Origin: Dallia pectoralis
Lineage: Eukaryota > Chordata > Actinopteri > Esociformes > Umbridae
DNA: 64,000 nt
Direction: 5' to 3'
Assembly: GCA_029465975.1 (NCBI GenBank)
Contig: CM055738.1
Coordinates: 4,251,747-4,315,746 of the forward strand
The notes under the pieces are model-generated. The model was not told where the DNA came from. It made no database searches and was given only the letters and a program-made list of their open reading frames with translations. Below, in pieces: positions 22,498-36,160 of the stretch. Position 1 is the first letter of the stretch, and each line of letters starts with the position of its first letter. The position numbers were made by a program, and so were the translations under genes.

Positions 22498-24354
22498 TAC
22501 ACAAGCTTCAGTCTGGTGCTTGAACAACTGAGCTGTAAGCAGAGCGGGCCGGTTTACTCCCACATCCAGGAGTAATGGAGACCGATTCACTGTCACAAAC
22601 ACGACAATCTGAAAATGAAATTTAGATCAACAGTCTGACATTCCCGTAGAATTGTGTGGGCAGCCTAAGCAAAAAATACTTCAACTGACATTCAATGATG
22701 TGCCAGTGGGTGGCACTCGAAACAGGCCGTGGACGTGTAAAACATCACCACAGACAGCAGGCGATTCTTATATTGCCATAGTTTTTATTTAGATAAAGTT
22801 TTTGGCCAAACAACGGTGTCTGGGTTGAATGAAGAATGTTTTCCAAGTGTTTTGAATGAAATAGCAGTAGGGCTTGTTGCAGTTGCAAATACTACACAAT
22901 GATGTGAGAAATATGGGATCTGTTCAAAAATGTAACCTCCTATAAGGTCTGAAAATAAAACACAGAACTGGGAGAATAACATTGTGACAGAAAGAGAAAT
23001 ATGAAGAATGGTCAGAGATAACAACGCCTTTTGAAAAGGTTTGGCGACTCTTACAGTTCCGCCACATTTAGTTGTGCTATGTGCCTAATGTATAATGTAT
23101 AAGGTATTGATAATGACAGAGCAAAAAACATGTAGAGCAATTTGAATAACCTTTCCCAGATCTATTCCTCAAAATCATGGAGATCTACAGTGTTCCCTGG
23201 ACCGTAAATCCTGGTTTTTCCTTCGACGTGCGTTGTTAATTCCCTGACCTTATATAGACAGGTGTGTTCTTTTCCAAATTACGCAGTGAATACTGTACGA
23301 AGACGTTGTGTATCAAGAGCAGATATTGAAATTGACAAGCGGTCAGTTATTTTGCCCTCCAATGACCGTGTCACAAATGACTCCCTACTCCCTGAGCGGT
23401 GGACTACGTTATGTCGGCCCTTGGTCAGAAGTGTACTGTGAAGGGTGTAACATTTAGAACGGTTATCTCAAGCGGGACACAAGTTAATTAGGCAAATGTC
23501 ATGTGTTCCTCTCCCGGCCAGCAGAAAACAGCATGGCCCACCTACGGAGAAATATATTGTCAAACCATCAAACAAGTGACCTCATTAATTTCGGCAGACG
23601 TCTCCCGCCGACTCCAGGTTTGCTGCCGACGGACGGTCACTGGGTTTTTGTCTTTTTTTCGTCCAGAAGGTACACAGGAAAGTTTGCTCCGCTTTGAGGT
23701 CACTTTTAATGTGCCCTTGTGTTTCTCAAGCGTTCTTCTCACGCTGCAGCGACTGCCGTGAGTCATTGTCTCTGAATGTGGAGCGCTGCTGCTGCCGCCT
23801 TCGCTGGAAATAAACCACGTAATATAGTGGCACCACCGTGTCACGAGGACTTTTAACGGACTGTCCTCTTTCTACTGACCTTTACCCATTTTAGAAATGT
23901 CATTATATGAATTCACTTTTTCAGGGAGGAGACTTGCAGTGAACACAGAACTACCTGTAGCGTTCAATCTTGAAGACTCATGTATCGAACAATGAGGTAA
24001 ACTCATGCAGTAAATAATAAGTTGTCAAATGAAGAAGCTAGCCCTTTGACATTTCTGAGTGAGGATCTATGTCGCCTCCCAATCTGTTAGACCAATTGAC
24101 AGTACAAATACGTTGGTGTTTCGGATCCGAACGTTGGACGCCGAAGCATCGAAACGAGATCAACGATGCGGAGAGACGACGGGATAGCAAACGGGTCGAG
24201 CCAGCCGCAAACCCTAAGCAAAACGCGAATCACCCTGCGTACGCATTATACGATTAATAACTAACGAGCATCGCGACGACGGTACTCATGAGGCTAATAT
24301 GGATTCAGGGAATAGCGGCGTAAATGAGGATCCTCACACACATTTTCTGAGGCA
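22498..24354. other. single-copy non-coding stretch
   Basis: About 1.85 kb of unique sequence. Short open frames (e.g. 23501-23761, 23560-23844 minus, 24069-24257) have no recognised domains. No TE ends found. Confidence 0.45.
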
Positions 24355-24690
24355 CTTGTTAAGACCGACCACGCGGTCTGGTGAGGGAGTACAGTGGGAT
24401 AGCAGTAGCTCGGGGACAGGGCCTTAAGGACGGCCACGCGGTCTGGTGGTGGGAGTACAGTGGGATAGCATTAGCTCTGTGACAGGGCCTGAAGGACGGC
24501 CACACGGTTTGGTGGTGGGAGTACAGCGGGTTAGCATTAGCTCTGCGACAGGGCCTTAAGGACGGCCAAGCGGTCTGGTGGTGGGAGTACAGCGGGTTAG
24601 CATTAGCTCTGCGGCAGGGCCTTAAGGACGGCCATGCGGTCTGGTGGTGGGAGTACAGCGGGTTAGCATTAGCTCTGCGACAGGGCCTTA
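24355..24690. repeat. 66-bp minisatellite, about 5 copies
   Basis: Five copies at an exact 66-bp step (GGGCCT at 24419, 24485, 24551, 24617, 24683). The unit includes AAGGACGGCCACGCGGTCTG, a GTGGGAGTACAG segment and TTAGCATTAGCTCTG. The first copy is the most diverged (AAGACCGACCACGCGG). No spacers separate the copies, so this is not a CRISPR-like array. Confidence 0.96.
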
Positions 24691-25139
24691 AGGAGTCGTC
24701 GAGGCATGAACTCGCCTAGCATCTGCTCGCAAAGTGGGCACATTTGTCCACCAGGCTCTCCGTTCCGTTCCGATGAAAAGAAGCTAGCCGCTGTGAAATG
24801 AGTAATGTAATCCAGTATGGATTTTGCCGGGTCTCTCTTCGCTCGTCATGTCTGATTGCGGACGGTGAGCATGTCTGCAGGTAGCATCTCCCTGTGGTCT
24901 TCCTTAATTTGTTAGTCATTACCGGCTTGGCGAACATTCGCTTTTCGGGGTTTCTGGCAGCGTTCGGTCTCAACGTTAGCGGCTCGACTCATGGGCTCAT
25001 CTCCAGATGCTGGACCTATAGCGTGACCTTGTCTCGCATACATCTGTCTGTCTGTCCACTCTAATGTTACACAACAATAATTATCAGGCCGGAAGGAATT
25101 TAAGGTAGCATTTTAAAACAAAAACAACATGTGTATTCG
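24691..25139. other. single-copy spacer
   Basis: Unique sequence; the 85-residue minus frame 24716-24973 is unrecognised. Confidence 0.45.
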
Positions 25140-25358
25140 CTATTGTGGAGAGGGAGAAAGGTTGGAGAGGGGAGAGAAAGAGAACTCATGAGAAACGGAG
25201 AGAAGTGGGAGAAAGGGGGTGAGGAGGGGAGAGGAAGAGAGAGGAAGAGAGGGGAGAGCAGAGGAAGAGGCCGAAGACGAGGAACAGACGGAAAGAGAGA
25301 AAGAGTAAGAAATGGAGAGAGAGAGAGAAAGAGAGAGGGGGAGAGAACGCCACAAAGC
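25140..25358. repeat. polypurine (GA-rich) tract
   Basis: About 220 bp in which the plus strand is dominated by GAGAGA, GGGAGAGG and GAAAGAG modules. Both strands give low-complexity frames (Arg/Glu-rich or Ser/Leu-rich). Confidence 0.93.
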
Positions 25359-27974
25359 GAAGAGTAGGCAGAGGTAGTTTTTTTAACCAGCCGGATTGGG
25401 GATGTTGCTATGTGCACTGTTAAATGTTTTTCCAATATGAACATGATAACCAAATATAACAACATACCTATATACAATCAAGTAAATACCTTTTTTCCAG
25501 AAATTACCATTTATTTAGTGCTTCTAAGTTCCCTTGTTTGTACATTTTCATGTAACTAATTATCAGTCCCCAAAAAATGGGGCGAAGTCAAGAGGTGTCA
25601 ATGCTATTCAGAAACACGGTACTTAGCCAATTAGAGAAATGTTGATCTACTGTATGTATGCAATGTGCGAGTAATCACTGTATAAACTACCGAAAAGTAA
25701 TCAGATAACATTACTGAGTTTGAGTAATCTAAAAGTTAATTTGAAAAACACAAATTTAGACAAGTAACTTGTCATTGACTTTTACTCATGAACAGCAACC
25801 TACCCAACCCTGGTATCCAGCTCAAAAGCATTACATCTTCGCCACAATGAATTAATCGGATATAGAAACGTTCTGAGACAATATGAGTCTTAAAGACAAC
25901 CTTATCTCTTCTGGCAGTTTGTTTAGAAGAGGTGGCAGATGGCCAAGGGCTTCGATTGCTGGGCCAGCGACTGAGCACGCTAGGGGTTTAAATCCCGCAA
26001 GAAACAGCTTCAACAATTTGTTGCATTTGTGCCGCGCACTTAATTTTTATTTCACCGGTAATTTCTTCTGGATAATGCTGCTAAACGACCAAATCGTCGA
26101 TGTTAGGGTGGTCTGTGGTTGACTGTGATGCATCGTGTCGGAATACAAAGCCTTTAAATTATAACGTTTATTTTCCCTGAGGTATCATAACCATTTTCTC
26201 AATGCCCTTTAGAAAGCAATACCAAGTCACTAAAGTGGAATAGAATTGTTTTATGGCAACTATTAAAATGAAGGGTTTGATTGAGAAAGAATTGCTTTTA
26301 CAATTACCTCAAGACAATAAGCAGCAATGTAGAGACAGATGGTCTGAATCCAATAGCCAGACAAAAACACAAGAAAGGCTGACCCGATTCAACTGGAAGT
26401 AACCATGGTGATTCCAACAGATCCACAGTTGGTTACATGACAGATATTTATAGTTGGTTGTCTTGTTAGCCAGTTGAATTCTGCATTTCCCTGTTGTGAG
26501 TTGTCCATTGCACGATTTTGGCGGTGATTCATAAAAGCAACTCCAGAAGGTTTTGGGGGAGTCGAAGGTCGTGATTGTGAAACTAGGAAGTACTCACCAG
26601 AACGCTACGCTACAGGAAAACACATTCTTTGGAGGTCCCCAAAATTCAGATAGAAGAAGCCACGTACACAGTGGTTTGAGCAAGACAAGAAAACAGACAC
26701 AGTGGATTGAGCAAGACTAAGCAGGCCCTGTCTAACAACCTAACCAACCGTTGACTGGGACAATTTACCTCAACAAACAGCCGGCCAGTGATACGCTGAC
26801 CAGCTAGGATGTTTGTACCAATTTTAACATCCACCCACCTATTTGCAGATGCTACGATTATATAACAATGACTAATCACACTGTCCAAATCCCGGTATAA
26901 TATAGTAACTACATTTCCCAGAACGTCTTCATTATGTGGCCAACAGACCATCATGGCAACATGTGTTCATACAAAGGGATGTGTTTATTGGATCGTGCTC
27001 CGTGCGCATAAACAGAGAGCAGATAGGCCCCGCCCTGAAGAGACCTCCATTCCCTAAACAGAATTATCGTTACCCAGAGGGCATCGTGATCTGGTCAAAC
27101 ACAGTGGGATAAATTGGAGGTGTGACATAATTCCAGCTGCTGCGACAGCCTCACCCCGGGGGCTTCCCTAACTACCCATCATACACCTGTTCCTCGTGCT
27201 CGCCAGCCCTGCACCTCATTTCATTGTACCTCCCAGTAGGCTCATTTCAACACCAGGGTCCAAGGTCATGGAGCAGCGATCACCTACTGTCTGTTCCTGG
27301 ATATGGGTTTGCGTGCATGTGCGTACGTGTGTGTGAGAACGACGTTTGGAAATAATGGGAGGGGCTAAACATGCCGTAGGCCAATTGAAATGGTTGCTGA
27401 TGAGCCTCACCCTACGTGTGCAGAACCTTGTACCCCACGTCTTTAAACGTGCCAGTAAAGCGAACGAGTCGTCATTATCCTCGGGTCACCTTTAGACACA
27501 GGCACGGGGGACTGCTACAGAACGTTTAGCCGCGGCCGTTCGCGCATCGCCAACTGGTGACTAATTCTGATTGGCCACTGGTTCGGCCAATCGGATGTGT
27601 TTGCCTGCACAGGAAGTGTGTTTTCTTAGCACGTAGAGACACTAAACATCTCTCTTCCAATATTGGTATTGACTATCTCCCTAAGAGCAATGGTAGGTGG
27701 CATCAGATCTGCAGGTCAACCAAACATCGTGAGGCCAACAGAACAATACAACTGGTTATAAAGAACGATACACGCGCTAACTTTCTCCAGGCTAATTAGT
27801 GTGGGTATATTGCACGTTGTCTACTGCTTGCCCGTTCGCAAGCCACATTGTGAACTTTTGACAGTGTTTTCTGATGGTCTTTCAGACCCCAACGAGTTCA
27901 CTGCACTGTACGCACATGATTAGAGTGCAAGGTTGTACACAGTAGACGGTTACTGGGACGCTGCCAACGTCGCG
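25359..27974. other. single-copy stretch
   Basis: About 2.6 kb. A tRNA-like word group at about 25925-26005, with a B-box-like GGTTTAAATCCCG (about 25985-25997), could be a worn SINE head. A 30-bp direct duplication (ACACAGTGG-TTGAGCAAGAC) lies at about 26667-26717. The rest is unique and shows no gene. Confidence 0.4.
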
Positions 27975-27997
27975 CACACACACACACACACACACAC
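27975..27997. repeat. (CA)n microsatellite
   Basis: A short perfect CA run. Confidence 0.93.
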
Positions 27998-28669
27998 GGT
28001 TATCTGCCGTCCCTGGCGCTCAGCATACCAACCCTTTAGCTGCTAAATGAGTCCATAATTAGATTTACCACAACGCAGGAAGGTAATTCTATCAGCTCAA
28101 TCGAACACACAGAGGAGCTCATTTGCAGGCATTTCCTAAACGTATCATTTTCTACCTGGACCGGATAAATCGAAGCGCACGGTGAGATTGGGTACAGTAA
28201 ATGGTCTCTACATCACGGAGAAAATCAATCCCTCAGAAGATACTTCAAAGTGTACCTGCCGGCTTGGTGTATTTTGAAGGAGGATGTGCAAGGAGAAGAC
28301 GACGACGGCGACGACCGGTGGCGGCAAAGGTGATGATGAAGATCTGCGATATAACACGGTTACCCTGGCAACCTCTTTGATTGACAGAAAAGGTGAAGTT
28401 GATGAGTTCCCGTGTAATAAGTTCCACCCCTCTGGATTAGAGGTTTTATGCTTCACTACGTTATCATGTTCTCTATTGCGCTTTATTATTCAACTACCGA
28501 ACCTTCGTTGATCTCAGTTGGTCAGCTCTGTTCCAAAGTCCCGGTGTCTCGTCTACTTTCCGTACATCTAGATAGACGCATGTTCTGGAACTGTAAAGCT
28601 CTACAAAAACTGTAAATTGGTGTAAATATAGATTGGATATATATTCACCTCTATGACATCAGTGGTGCA
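27998..28669. other. single-copy spacer
   Basis: Unique sequence. A short run of GACGACGGCGACGACCGG lies at about 28298-28315. No gene. Confidence 0.45.
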
Positions 28670-28865
28670 ACATTTTATTTATATTTAACCTTTATTTAAC
28701 CAGGTGGGTCGATTGAGAAGAAATTCTCTTTTGCAACGGCGACCTGGCCAGGCTAAAGCAGACATTTGCGAGACAACATACAGTTATAGAATAAATTCAC
28801 AGAACACAAATGCAAATAGCATTGGGACATAATAAGGCAGTACAGGTTCAAGTTGAGAAACAATA
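28670..28865. mobile_element. fish interspersed repeat fragment
   Basis: Contains TTTAACCTTTATTTAACCAG, then a GGGTCGATTGAGAA segment and GCGACCTGGCCA (about 28684-28749), followed by an A-rich section with ACATACAG, ACAAATG and AATAAGGCAGTACAG. This order of words matches a high-copy repeat I know from salmonid and pike sequence. The element class was not determined. The copy is short, with no target duplication that I could see. Confidence 0.65.
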
Positions 28866-29060
28866 TCCAGATGAATGTCTATATTGTCTATATTGTTTTG
28901 TATCCTATGTGAGGTGTGTAGTCGGAAGGACAGAGTCCGGCACAGGTTCAGCTAGCAGTGGTTTTGTTTTTAAAATCAACGTTTTTCCTCCGCAATACTC
29001 ATTATACATGTACTCACAGGGAATTTACATCATTCTTAATAAATTAAGTCATATTACATT
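28866..29060. other. spacer between two TE fragments
   Basis: Unique, moderately AT-rich sequence that may still include the diverged end of the previous repeat. Confidence 0.4.
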
Positions 29061-29145
29061 GCATCTGGAAAGTTTTCGCGGCACTTTACTTTTTCCACAT
29101 TGTGTTATTTCGCAGCCTTATTGAAAAAAGGGATTAAAGAGGTCA
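29061..29145. mobile_element. DNA-transposon (Tc1-like/MITE) end fragment
   Basis: Starts GCATCTGGAAAGTTTTCGCG and continues ACTTTTTCCACATTGTGTTA and CAGCCTTATTGAAAAAAGGGAT. These words match the terminal part of a well-known fish DNA-transposon repeat as I remember it. Only one end is present and no inverted partner is visible nearby. Confidence 0.7.
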
Positions 29146-31239
29146 AATATATGACCAGACCCCGAATGGCGGCTAATGAGTTAAAACAGGGACTTATACC
29201 CTGGAGTCTAAACTACACTGGGAGCTTGGACACACATTGTCATTAGCTAGCAAAGTCAGTCAGACATTTTTAGTTATTTAAATTTTAGTCACCTACAATC
29301 TGGGAAGTTGCATAATTTACCAGCTCGTTATGCTTTCACTGCATATACAAATGGTGGATCTAAATCTAAATTAGTACAAAAGGTTTCACGACTTACTATG
29401 TGCCGTCTTTAAAGATTATATTTTTTTTTCTTACCAATGTACTTTAAAACTCATAACAGGGAATCATTGATTACATCACCGCTTCCAAACAAAGTTCCAA
29501 ACAAAACCGTGTTTTGACGAAATGTATCTATGAGTTGTAGTGGCTGAAACGGAATCAAACAGAATGGCGTGAAATCAAATCACAAACTTGGTTTCCAGGT
29601 GCTTTATAACATTCAATTGAACCCGTCCTAGACATTATATGAGCCAACAAACCAGCGATCATCAGGGAAACATTAATCCAATTTCTATCTTCGAAAATAT
29701 CGAATGTTCTGTTCAGCAGCCATACTGATCTCAAATCAGTTTCTCATGGGTTTTCAGCCTTTCCTTCTCCAGACACTTTATATGACAAGCCAGCGCTTTA
29801 ATCAATTTGAACGGCATTAATAAGGGTTTTAGGACTGTGGTTCCCCTCTGCCTGCTCTGTAAACACACATACAGACAGCAATGAAGATGAACAATATATA
29901 TATATAAATATATATATATTGTATTTCTGCTGTGAGCTGGACCTCACCCCAGCCTGGCTCAAGTTCAATCAAATCCATTACTCTAACCTCCTCCTACTCA
30001 GCCGTAATGACCCAGAGGAAGTTATCTCCATGTGATCGCGGCACAAAGTGATACAACGACACTGATGAATTTAAGGACGTCTCAAAGAGGGGAAACTAGA
30101 TTGCTATCTGAAAACAATCTGAACCATGGCAGCCGCCGTGTGTCGGCCTCAGAACAGAAAAAGGTTCTGGGGATTTGTGCGGCCAAGACATTAGGAACGG
30201 TCTGTGTGTTCAGTTCATTTCACCCGTCCGTTCGGATTTGTGCATCCGGTTTCCGAACTCGCCACTCATATGTGACCCTTTTTTCTACAAATGCGTTTTG
30301 GTTCGCGTCCAGACAACAGTCGACTAATTTTTACCAAATAGCCCGCACACACTGAGGATTTGACGACACTTGAGGATAGATACACTTAAAAAACTCACAA
30401 CCTCGCTGACGCAGTCTCAAAAGTATACCGTATATATTCATCCATAGTGACATTAAGGGGAAAGAGGTCGTCAAAAAGATTTAAAGAATACAGCAAAAAT
30501 GTTTCTACTTGTTTTGACAGGTAGCGTAGAACGGCCAGGCTAATAAAGTTTGATCATTTCAAATAAAATATTGCAATAGTGTCATAGCATCATTTCTGAG
30601 CCTCTGGGCGATGTGGGGTCAAACGCATTAAACATCTTTAAACAATCCTCTAAACACTGGATACTTCCCTGAACCTTCCTCCTGACCTGCCCTGGAATCT
30701 CTGATGTCTGCGGCTGGAAACTATGTATCCGCCTGTTTGAGTGATTAGTGCATCTTTGAGACGGGCTGGGCCGTTTCCTGTCACCCTCTGATCTATTGGT
30801 CGGACCCTAGCCAATCAGATGCATCTATCAGAACCACTCAGTGGTCCTTTTTCGATTAAACCAGCTCCCTGCACATCTCAGCACATTACCTTGTAAGATT
30901 GACAAGAAGGCAGCCTGTCCCAACCAGACAAGGTCTGACGCCCTCAGAACTTCTTTCAAAATGATTTGGAATTTGTATTTGGTGGAAGAAGAACAGGTTG
31001 CATATTAGATGTCAATTCAAGTGGGTGTTTTAAACGATTGCTGTCCAAGTGCCTCTGCCAATGTGTCTGATCAAGTGACAGTACCGATGCTAAATGGATT
31101 TGAGTAAGGCAGATAGTTTTTTACTGCGGCATAATGCACATATAGGACAACTCTCTATAGAACATTCCAGAGAAGGTAAATCCAAGATCTCACTTCCTCC
31201 GTTACATTTGGTCTGTTCACAAGCCTTACACTGGAGCCA
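29146..31239. other. single-copy stretch, mildly AT-rich
   Basis: About 2.1 kb without tandem arrays except a short (AT)n run at about 29897-29922. The 107-residue plus frame at 30032-30355 has no recognisable domain. Confidence 0.45.
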
Positions 31240-31333
31240 CAACGTGTGTGTGTGTGTGTGCGTGTGTGCGTGACATTAATTTATTTTGTGTTAACGTCCA
31301 AGTTTGTTTAAGCTGGTGTGTTTGTACGTACGC

Positions 31334-31379
<46 letters not shown>
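31240..31379. repeat. two (GT)n microsatellites
   Basis: GT runs at about 31243-31271 and 31336-31379, the second with about 21 repeats. Confidence 0.95.
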
Positions 31380-31380
<1 letters not shown>

Positions 31381-34300
31381 CAGAGTATTGTGTTGTTATT
31401 TTGACCAGGGTCAAGGCAGGTCATTTGCATGGGAGTCACTCCGATCATTAGAGTTGGTTTACTGTACGTTATGAATGTGATTACGCTCAGCACCTGGACT
31501 TGTGATTGGCCGAACACTCTCGTTGCCGACCTCTGACCCAGAAGTCACGGAGAGGATCATTACAATAAAATAACACTTTTCTGATTTCCGTTCATCGTTG
31601 CACATTTGTTTTTAGTTGAAGCCTTTTGCCAGCCAACCAGGGAGTGTGCCGAGGTCAATATTTATTTCACAGGAACATGCTTAATGGGAAAACAAATTAA
31701 TGAAAATGTAATGTTTAAATATTTTATCACCGGGAACATATTCAACAGAAGTCTTATTTTTAAGGGAACAACAACTAATGTAATGGTAATAATTAAAATA
31801 CATTTTATTTATTTTATTAAGGTAATCAGAGGATTTTAAGGAATGAACAAGGACAATTCCAATTTAGCTTAAAACGAACACGGTCACTAAAAATACAAAT
31901 ACATTTTTTTAAAGAATATTGTCTAAACTATAAGAACAAATATGTCATTCAGTAATGTATCATAAAGTTTTCCATTTTATTTTGACTATGCTCTCAGAAA
32001 TCCTCTGACCAGGATTAATGGTTGAAACTAGGTTTTGAACAATCACAAAGAAGTGGTTTGTCTAGTCAGAAGTTTAGACACTTACGTTTAAGTTCCATCA
32101 ATCCATTTAAAAAACAATACATCTTGGCATTGTGTGAGTTATGAGGTTTTGTAATTACTCCCTTTGCCAACCATTTACTTTTCTTTTTGGCATCTTTTTG
32201 GCATTTAAACAGTTACTACTGTATATATTGTTTTTACAATGTAAAAACTATTCACTCTTTGTTGGCAAGCTATCTAAGATATTAGGTTTGCAGAGGTTTG
32301 CTGTTACATGACAACATATATTTAAATTCATTTTTTATCATAAACTTATTTGGGGTGAGTGATGACAGTGCCTAAACTCTAAACCAGTGATGACTTCACC
32401 TAAAAGGTACCCACATTATTAATGCTTTTTCCTAAAGCTGAGAAGTTGAAGGAAAAAATATCCCTGCAAAATGTGTCAGGTTTTCCTTTAACATCGCAGA
32501 CATGCACGTAGAGGTTTTATACGGAGAGCCTATTTATAGTTTAGACGAATTATTTTCAGTTAAATATGCAGACTGTGTTTTTTCAGGCAACACATATTTA
32601 GAATAATGTACATGAAAATAATGTTAGAATCTCAAAGTTTTGATCAAGTATGCCTTTTAGATTGGAATTGTTTAGGATATTACGTTTTAGTGATTTTATA
32701 TTATTATTTTTATCGGCAATCTTTGCTTTTGATACTTTGGAGCTATTTGAAGCTGCCAATCTAATATTGATTTCTGAAGAACTACATTCGAATTGTTGAT
32801 CGAATTTCTACCATCAAAAACGTTGAACAATTCTGAAAACTACAGTTACAGAAAAGCTACTCTGTGTGCTTTGAATACCATTTAACATGACCTATATACT
32901 CACACAGCTTATGACAACCGAACAATATTTTTTTTCGGTTTCCAGGCCGATTTAATAAGTCGGAAAAACGTTAACACATCACTGCTTTTCCTGTCTCATC
33001 GGACACTTTTCCTCAACTAAAACCACGTCTCAACGTCTGAACTCAGCCCGAACCCAGTCCCTCTCGCCACTATTAGCCAAAATCAACGCTGCCTAACTTA
33101 TATTGACTACGTTCTTTCGCTTGTTTTATTTTGTTCCGCGTACGTGTGCGTTTGTGTGTCCCTCAGAATGTGTGCGTGGGCCATTGTGTTTGCAACAGGA
33201 GGTCAAATCCGCCTGACACATCTTCCGCCTGGACGCCCACAGTTCCGCAGGGTCAGCTGTCTGCGTGCCAACGTGCCGTGTCACCTGACCACGTCTCCCA
33301 GTCGGTCTGACCGGCGCCATATTCCTCTGCCGTTGCCGCAGTGACAACGAGTGCCGGCGTGCGTCGCTTCCTCGTCTTGCCGTCACGCTGAAACCGGCCC
33401 TCACCCTGGGCCGTCGGAGCGGAAACCAACTGAGAGATAGGGAACGACAGCATGTGACCTACAATTCAACTCTTTCATGTGCAGCTATTTCACCCGTGGG
33501 GACTCCGGTTGACCTCAACAGCCAGAGCACTTTGAAACACAGAGGTGACTGCTTCTATGTGCCAGCAGCGGCCGTATGACAGAATAACGACATCTCCACG
33601 TTCTGTCGCCGATATGAGGTTTCATTATTTTTGTCCGACAGAGCAAAAACAGTTTGTATTGATTATTTATGCAGGACTTTATTTTGATTGCTTTCGGAAG
33701 AGAGGACTTTAGTTTTGAGCGTAGAGGTTTGTGGGGACGGCCATTTTGTTTACAGACAGTGCATTTGGTGGACCTACTGGAATGGAGGGAACTGTGATTA
33801 ATATATGTTTTTATTTGGATACATTATAATGATCCTTATTTAGTTTCACCTTAGTATGAACTGAATGCTCCTTTACGTTTGAATTATATTTCATAATATA
33901 TTTTAACACAGGAAATTAGCTATTCATGTCATGTAATAATTGTACCAACACTTCTCAATAGGTTAGATTAAATTGTGGCCTTTCGAAACGTTGACTTTGA
34001 GGTACTTTGTGAGACTAGCCATTTCCTGTGTCTTGTAGTGACTGTCGTGAATTAGCAACGTTGCCATTTACACATGGAAAATTCCCTTCACCATGGATAT
34101 ACCTTGGCCTGGCTTTAGAAGCAGTGGGCTTGAGAAAAACACACTGCTTTTTTGTAAAACTGCAGTCTGTCTGTGGTCAGGCGTTCCCTTCGACACAGAT
34201 GTACAGAGTTCCAAAATATAATCTTACTCACTGTGTTTATTTAAGTTTCCCAAAGTAAGTGTGCGGATTCGCGTGCATTTCTCAGCATTGGATGCACGTA

Positions 34301-35100
34301 AATTGTTCAACCGCTGCATAGAGAAAACCTTCATTAACACGGGACACATTTGGCAAATATAAAGTATTTATGATATTTTTTATAGTACAGTGAACTGTAA
34401 TAAATAATGTATACTTATTTTTCTAACCTTCAATAATCATGTCCAATTACATGCCGCCGTATGTTTTCACTATCTCCATTGTAACATTTAGTATGCTGTG
34501 TCCACAATAATTAAGAGTTGATCGTAAACCTTTTACAAGAGCTGTTCCTCTTTTGATTGCTTGATGTCAGCAGAGTTGGGGCCAAATAAATAATTTACTT
34601 TATGAAAACAGTTTCATGCCAGTGCTTCTGATCTGGCTGTGTACAATCAGTTGAACAAAATTCATATTGATACATTTTTTATACACATGACAACAATAAA
34701 AAATATTATAATACTATGTAGAGGTTCAGATATATATTGTATATTACATTGTAGATTTTTTTACATTATTCAAATAATATATTGCTCTGTACAAATGCAG
34801 ATGACTAGTGTAGATTAAATTGCATTTTGAAATTAGGTAATTTAGTAATGAATTAAGATCGCATAATGGCATTATTCTTTTGCTATTTAATTGAATTCCA
34901 ATTAATACTGACATCGTTTCCTTTATTCATTTAGATGGATTCACAGTATAACTTTGCCCAATTCTCTTCCATGTTGAACTGTAAAAAAATGGATTTATTG
35001 TATAAAAAAGTTATTGTGAATTTTGACACTAATCTCTGTGTGTCAACTCCAGATTAGGAAAAGCTTTTAAAAGATTTGTTACTGCATATTTCAATACAAT
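31380..35100. other. AT-rich single-copy stretch
   Basis: About 3.7 kb with a clear fall in GC from about 31.6 kb onward, except a GC-richer patch at about 33120-33440. A CTAGTCAGAAGTTTAGACAC word at about 32066-32085 resembles the end of Sleeping Beauty-like Tc1 elements but has no partner. Segment 34850-34960 holds several AATTA/TAATT motifs. No gene supported. Confidence 0.4.
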
Positions 35101-35205
35101 ATTATTGATCATTATTATTTTAATATATATTATAATATAATACATATATTATAATAAAATATATATATATATATACTATAATATATATTATACAAATTTT
35201 TGCTT
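35101..35205. repeat. AT-rich / (TA)n tract
   Basis: Alternating TA with TATAATATATTATAATA modules and a pure (AT)n section at about 35158-35176. Potential cruciform-forming DNA. Confidence 0.85.
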
Positions 35206-36086
35206 TAATTTTTTTATGAAATGTCTATGTAATATGTAATGTAAATTACACATGTTTTTTCTTACAGTAGCTCTAACCAGATAACTGTTGAATTAAAAAA
35301 GATAACTTTACAGTTAACATACTCATAAGGCAGCCTGACTAAATCTCTAAATTGCCGGTTAAATATGCAGATTTTTTTATGGTTGATTTGCTGTTTCAAT
35401 TACACTTACAATTGCAGCGGCCATTTTAATTTACTATAGCAATATACATCATTACCAAAATGAGATGTGTTTGTGGAGGCTGTCTCATTCATTCCGGCGT
35501 TAACAAAACCCTCGTCATTTCAATTATTTCCCGACAACCGTAAACAAGCCGTCAGAACACAAATAATGACATAAATATGAGGTAATAATGCAGAATTTAA
35601 CGACAGCAAATTGCAAAGGCTTCGTGATATAGACGTTCAACAGAACGTACGGGATGGAAGCGCACACAAATTGGTATATAATTGTGTACGCTCCGAGGCT
35701 GACCGCTTTCTATTCTGAAATGGAAAACAGCAACATAGCCACAAATGAAAAAGATGACCAGATACAACTTGGGCCGCCTGTCCTGACTACCAAAGACTAT
35801 TTCGACTGTAACAAATGAAGGGAACTGTACAAATAAAAGTTGGCGTAAGTGAGACGCGCCTGGTCCTCTCGGGCGGAGAGCTCATTTAGCCTCTGCCAGC
35901 CGGCCTCAATTCCCTCTGTCAGCCTGTAATCAGGTCTGTTTCACATAACGGATGATTAGTTTAAAGAGCAGATCTACTTTCATCGCCACTGAGGATGAAT
36001 GGGGGGGAGGTGGGGGTTATAAGGGGATGCACTCTATGTGTGGAATCTGCCATGCTGGCTCAGCTAAGCTAGGGGCATGGAGAGAC
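35206..36086. other. single-copy spacer
   Basis: Unique sequence. 35540-35650 and 35830-35960 have balanced composition with AATAATGACATAA and CATTTAGCC-type motifs and could be conserved non-coding DNA. Confidence 0.35.
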
Positions 36087-36124
36087 AATGTGTGTGTCTG
36101 CGTGTCAAGTTTGTCTGTGTGTGT

Positions 36125-36160
<36 letters not shown>

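Noticed and set aside
24355..24690. CRISPR-like regular repeat
   Set aside because: Copies are directly adjacent with no unique spacers and the host is a eukaryote.
25925..26005. SINE head with B-box-like GGTTTAAATCCCG
   Set aside because: The A-box region is unclear and no known SINE tail follows; too weak to call.
32066..32100. Sleeping Beauty-type Tc1 end (GTCAGAAGTTTAGACACTTA)
   Set aside because: A single short match with no inverted partner and no transposase fragments nearby; left as a remark only.
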